In this document: one piece after another, positions 4,637 to 5,338 of the stretch
Layout of the letters: each line of letters starts with the position of its first letter
How positions within the stretch are numbered: the stretch's first letter is position 1
Assembly (NCBI GenBank): GCA_902784025.1
Contig: CACZTF010000224.1
Coordinates: forward strand, 1 to 5,338
DNA from: an uncultured Lachnospiraceae bacterium
GTDB taxonomy: Bacteria > Bacillota > Clostridia > Lachnospirales > Lachnospiraceae
DNA: 5,338 nt
Reading direction: 5' to 3'
Program-made: the position numbers and the translations under genes
The notes under the pieces: generated by a model
Database searches by the model: none
What the model was told of the DNA's origin: nothing
Seen by the model: the letters and a program-made list of their open reading frames with translations, nothing else

Positions 4637-5338
4637 ATGGCAAGGTACAGGTGTACCGTTTGCGGATATGTGTATGATGAAGAAAAGGAGGGAAAGCCTT
4701 TTTCAGAGTTGAAGGAATGTCCCGTGTGTAAGCAGCCGGCATCGGTGTTTGAGAAACTGGAGGATGACCCTCCGGCAAACACAGAAAGCGGTAATTCCAC
4801 AAGCCCGGTGACTGCAGGTGACCTGGCATATGATGAAGCATTTGCACGCAATGATACTTCGGCGAGGTATATGGCCGAGATCCATGAGATGGCGGCATCG
4901 GGGGAGAGGATCGATGCGGCAATGGGCACACTTAAGCCCATGCCCGGATGGGATGATATCCTGCTTTTGGGAAACCAGCTTAATCCGCCGCCGCTGGATG
5001 AAGAGGCGAGGCCTTCGCTTAAGACCGTGATCGGTAAAAATGCAAAGCAGCCCATGGTGCTGGAGAGTCCGGTGTATATCTCACATATGTCCTTCGGGGC
5101 ATTGTCAAAAGAGATAAAGACGGCTCTTGCCAGGGGTTCTGCGATGGCGCAGACCGCCATGTGCAGCGGCGAGGGTGGTATTCTGCCTGAGGAGAGAGCG
5201 GCTTCCTATAAGTACATATTTGAGTATGTGCCTAATAAGTACAGTGCCACAGATGATAATCTCATGAATGCCGATGCGATCGAGATCAAGATCGGGCAGG
5301 GTACGAAGCCCGGAATGGGGGGACATTTGCCCGGTGAA
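4637..5338 (+). CDS. Rubredoxin-like domain fused to an FMN-binding glutamate synthase-type domain, 3' end cut by the window
   Basis: The frame runs 234 codons from ATG at 4637 to the right edge. Residues 1-41 form a rubredoxin-like knuckle: CTVCGYVYD (6-14) and CPVC (28-31), two CxxC pairs that would bind one iron or zinc. The loop between the pairs is shorter than in classical rubredoxin. A polar linker (about 42-60) follows, then the start of the glutamate synthase large-subunit FMN domain: SPVYISHMSFGALS (144-157), SGEGG (177-181) and IEIKIGQGTKPGMGGHLPG (215-233), which matches the family's phosphate/FMN loop except for Thr and Met at usual Ala and Glu positions. There is no N-terminal glutaminase domain, so it resembles the archaeal-type stand-alone synthase domain. 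The family makes glutamate from 2-oxoglutarate, but without a visible ammonia source or electron-donor partner the substrate is open. The 3Fe-4S cysteines and catalytic residues lie beyond the window. It is divergent from murC, with a strong promoter and ribosome-binding site. Confidence 0.88.
   Translation, partial: MARYRCTVCGYVYDEEKEGKPFSELKECPVCKQPASVFEKLEDDPPANTESGNSTSPVTAGDLAYDEAFARNDTSARYMAEIHEMAASGERIDAAMGTLKPMPGWDDILLLGNQLNPPPLDEEARPSLKTVIGKNAKQPMVLESPVYISHMSFGALSKEIKTALARGSAMAQTAMCSGEGGILPEERAASYKYIFEYVPNKYSATDDNLMNADAIEIKIGQGTKPGMGGHLPGE

Noticed and set aside
4632..4637. Start-stop element ATG-TGA overlapping the fusion-gene start
   Set aside because: The first ATG is inside the Shine-Dalgarno pairing region, so ribosomes could not initiate there while using that site.
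4621..5160. 179-codon minus-strand open frame opposite the fusion gene
   Set aside because: It is antisense to the rubredoxin/glutamate synthase-domain frame, which has the promoter, ribosome-binding site and conserved motifs.

Overview
The window looks like ordinary chromosome from a low-to-mid GC Firmicute, most likely a clostridial bacterium of the Lachnospiraceae type. Four things suggest this: perfect or strong Shine-Dalgarno sites, sigma-A-like promoters in AT-rich gaps, Gram-positive replication-initiation proteins of the DnaD/DnaB and DnaI families, and a long-form PRPP synthetase of the kind I associate with Lachnospiraceae. The taxonomic call is inference from gene content. I see no mobile element, CRISPR array, tRNA or rRNA.

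Layout: positions 802 to 1 (minus strand) hold the first 267 codons of a ribose-phosphate pyrophosphokinase (prs), cut by the window edge before the PRPP-binding loop. A 215-base AT-rich gap (803-1017) carries a probable prs promoter, a 12-base perfect palindrome at the predicted transcription start, and a weak candidate terminator for the genes upstream. Positions 4422 to 1018 (minus strand) form a tight three-gene unit: murC (muropeptide precursor ligase), a DnaD/DnaB-type primosome protein, and a DnaI/DnaC-type helicase loader. The gaps between these genes are 8 bases and 1 base. A 214-base gap (4423-4636) separates this operon from a divergent gene. It carries a promoter for each side, a 14-base perfect palindrome and a doubtful 16-codon ORF. 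From 4637 to the right edge (plus strand) runs the start of a rubredoxin-like/FMN glutamate synthase-domain fusion, also cut by the window edge.

How the genes fit together: the DnaD/DnaB-like protein and the DnaI-like ATPase are expected to cooperate in loading the replicative helicase, as DnaB and DnaI do in Bacillus subtilis, where the two genes are also adjacent. Here they are transcribed behind murC, so the first UDP-MurNAc amino-acid ligation of peptidoglycan synthesis and helicase loading probably share one mRNA. prs supplies PRPP for nucleotide synthesis and lies downstream in the same direction, with its own promoter. The divergent fusion gene is probably an FMN oxidoreductase related to the glutamate synthase large subunit, with a one-iron or zinc knuckle at its N terminus.

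Nothing here amounts to a new defence or mobile system. The most useful observations are the shared GTATATAC-centred palindromes in both intergenic regions, the two-copy DnaD-domain protein inside a cell-wall/replication operon, the rubredoxin/glutamate synthase fusion, and two start-codon corrections (murC and dnaI) supported by promoter, ribosome-binding and overlap evidence.
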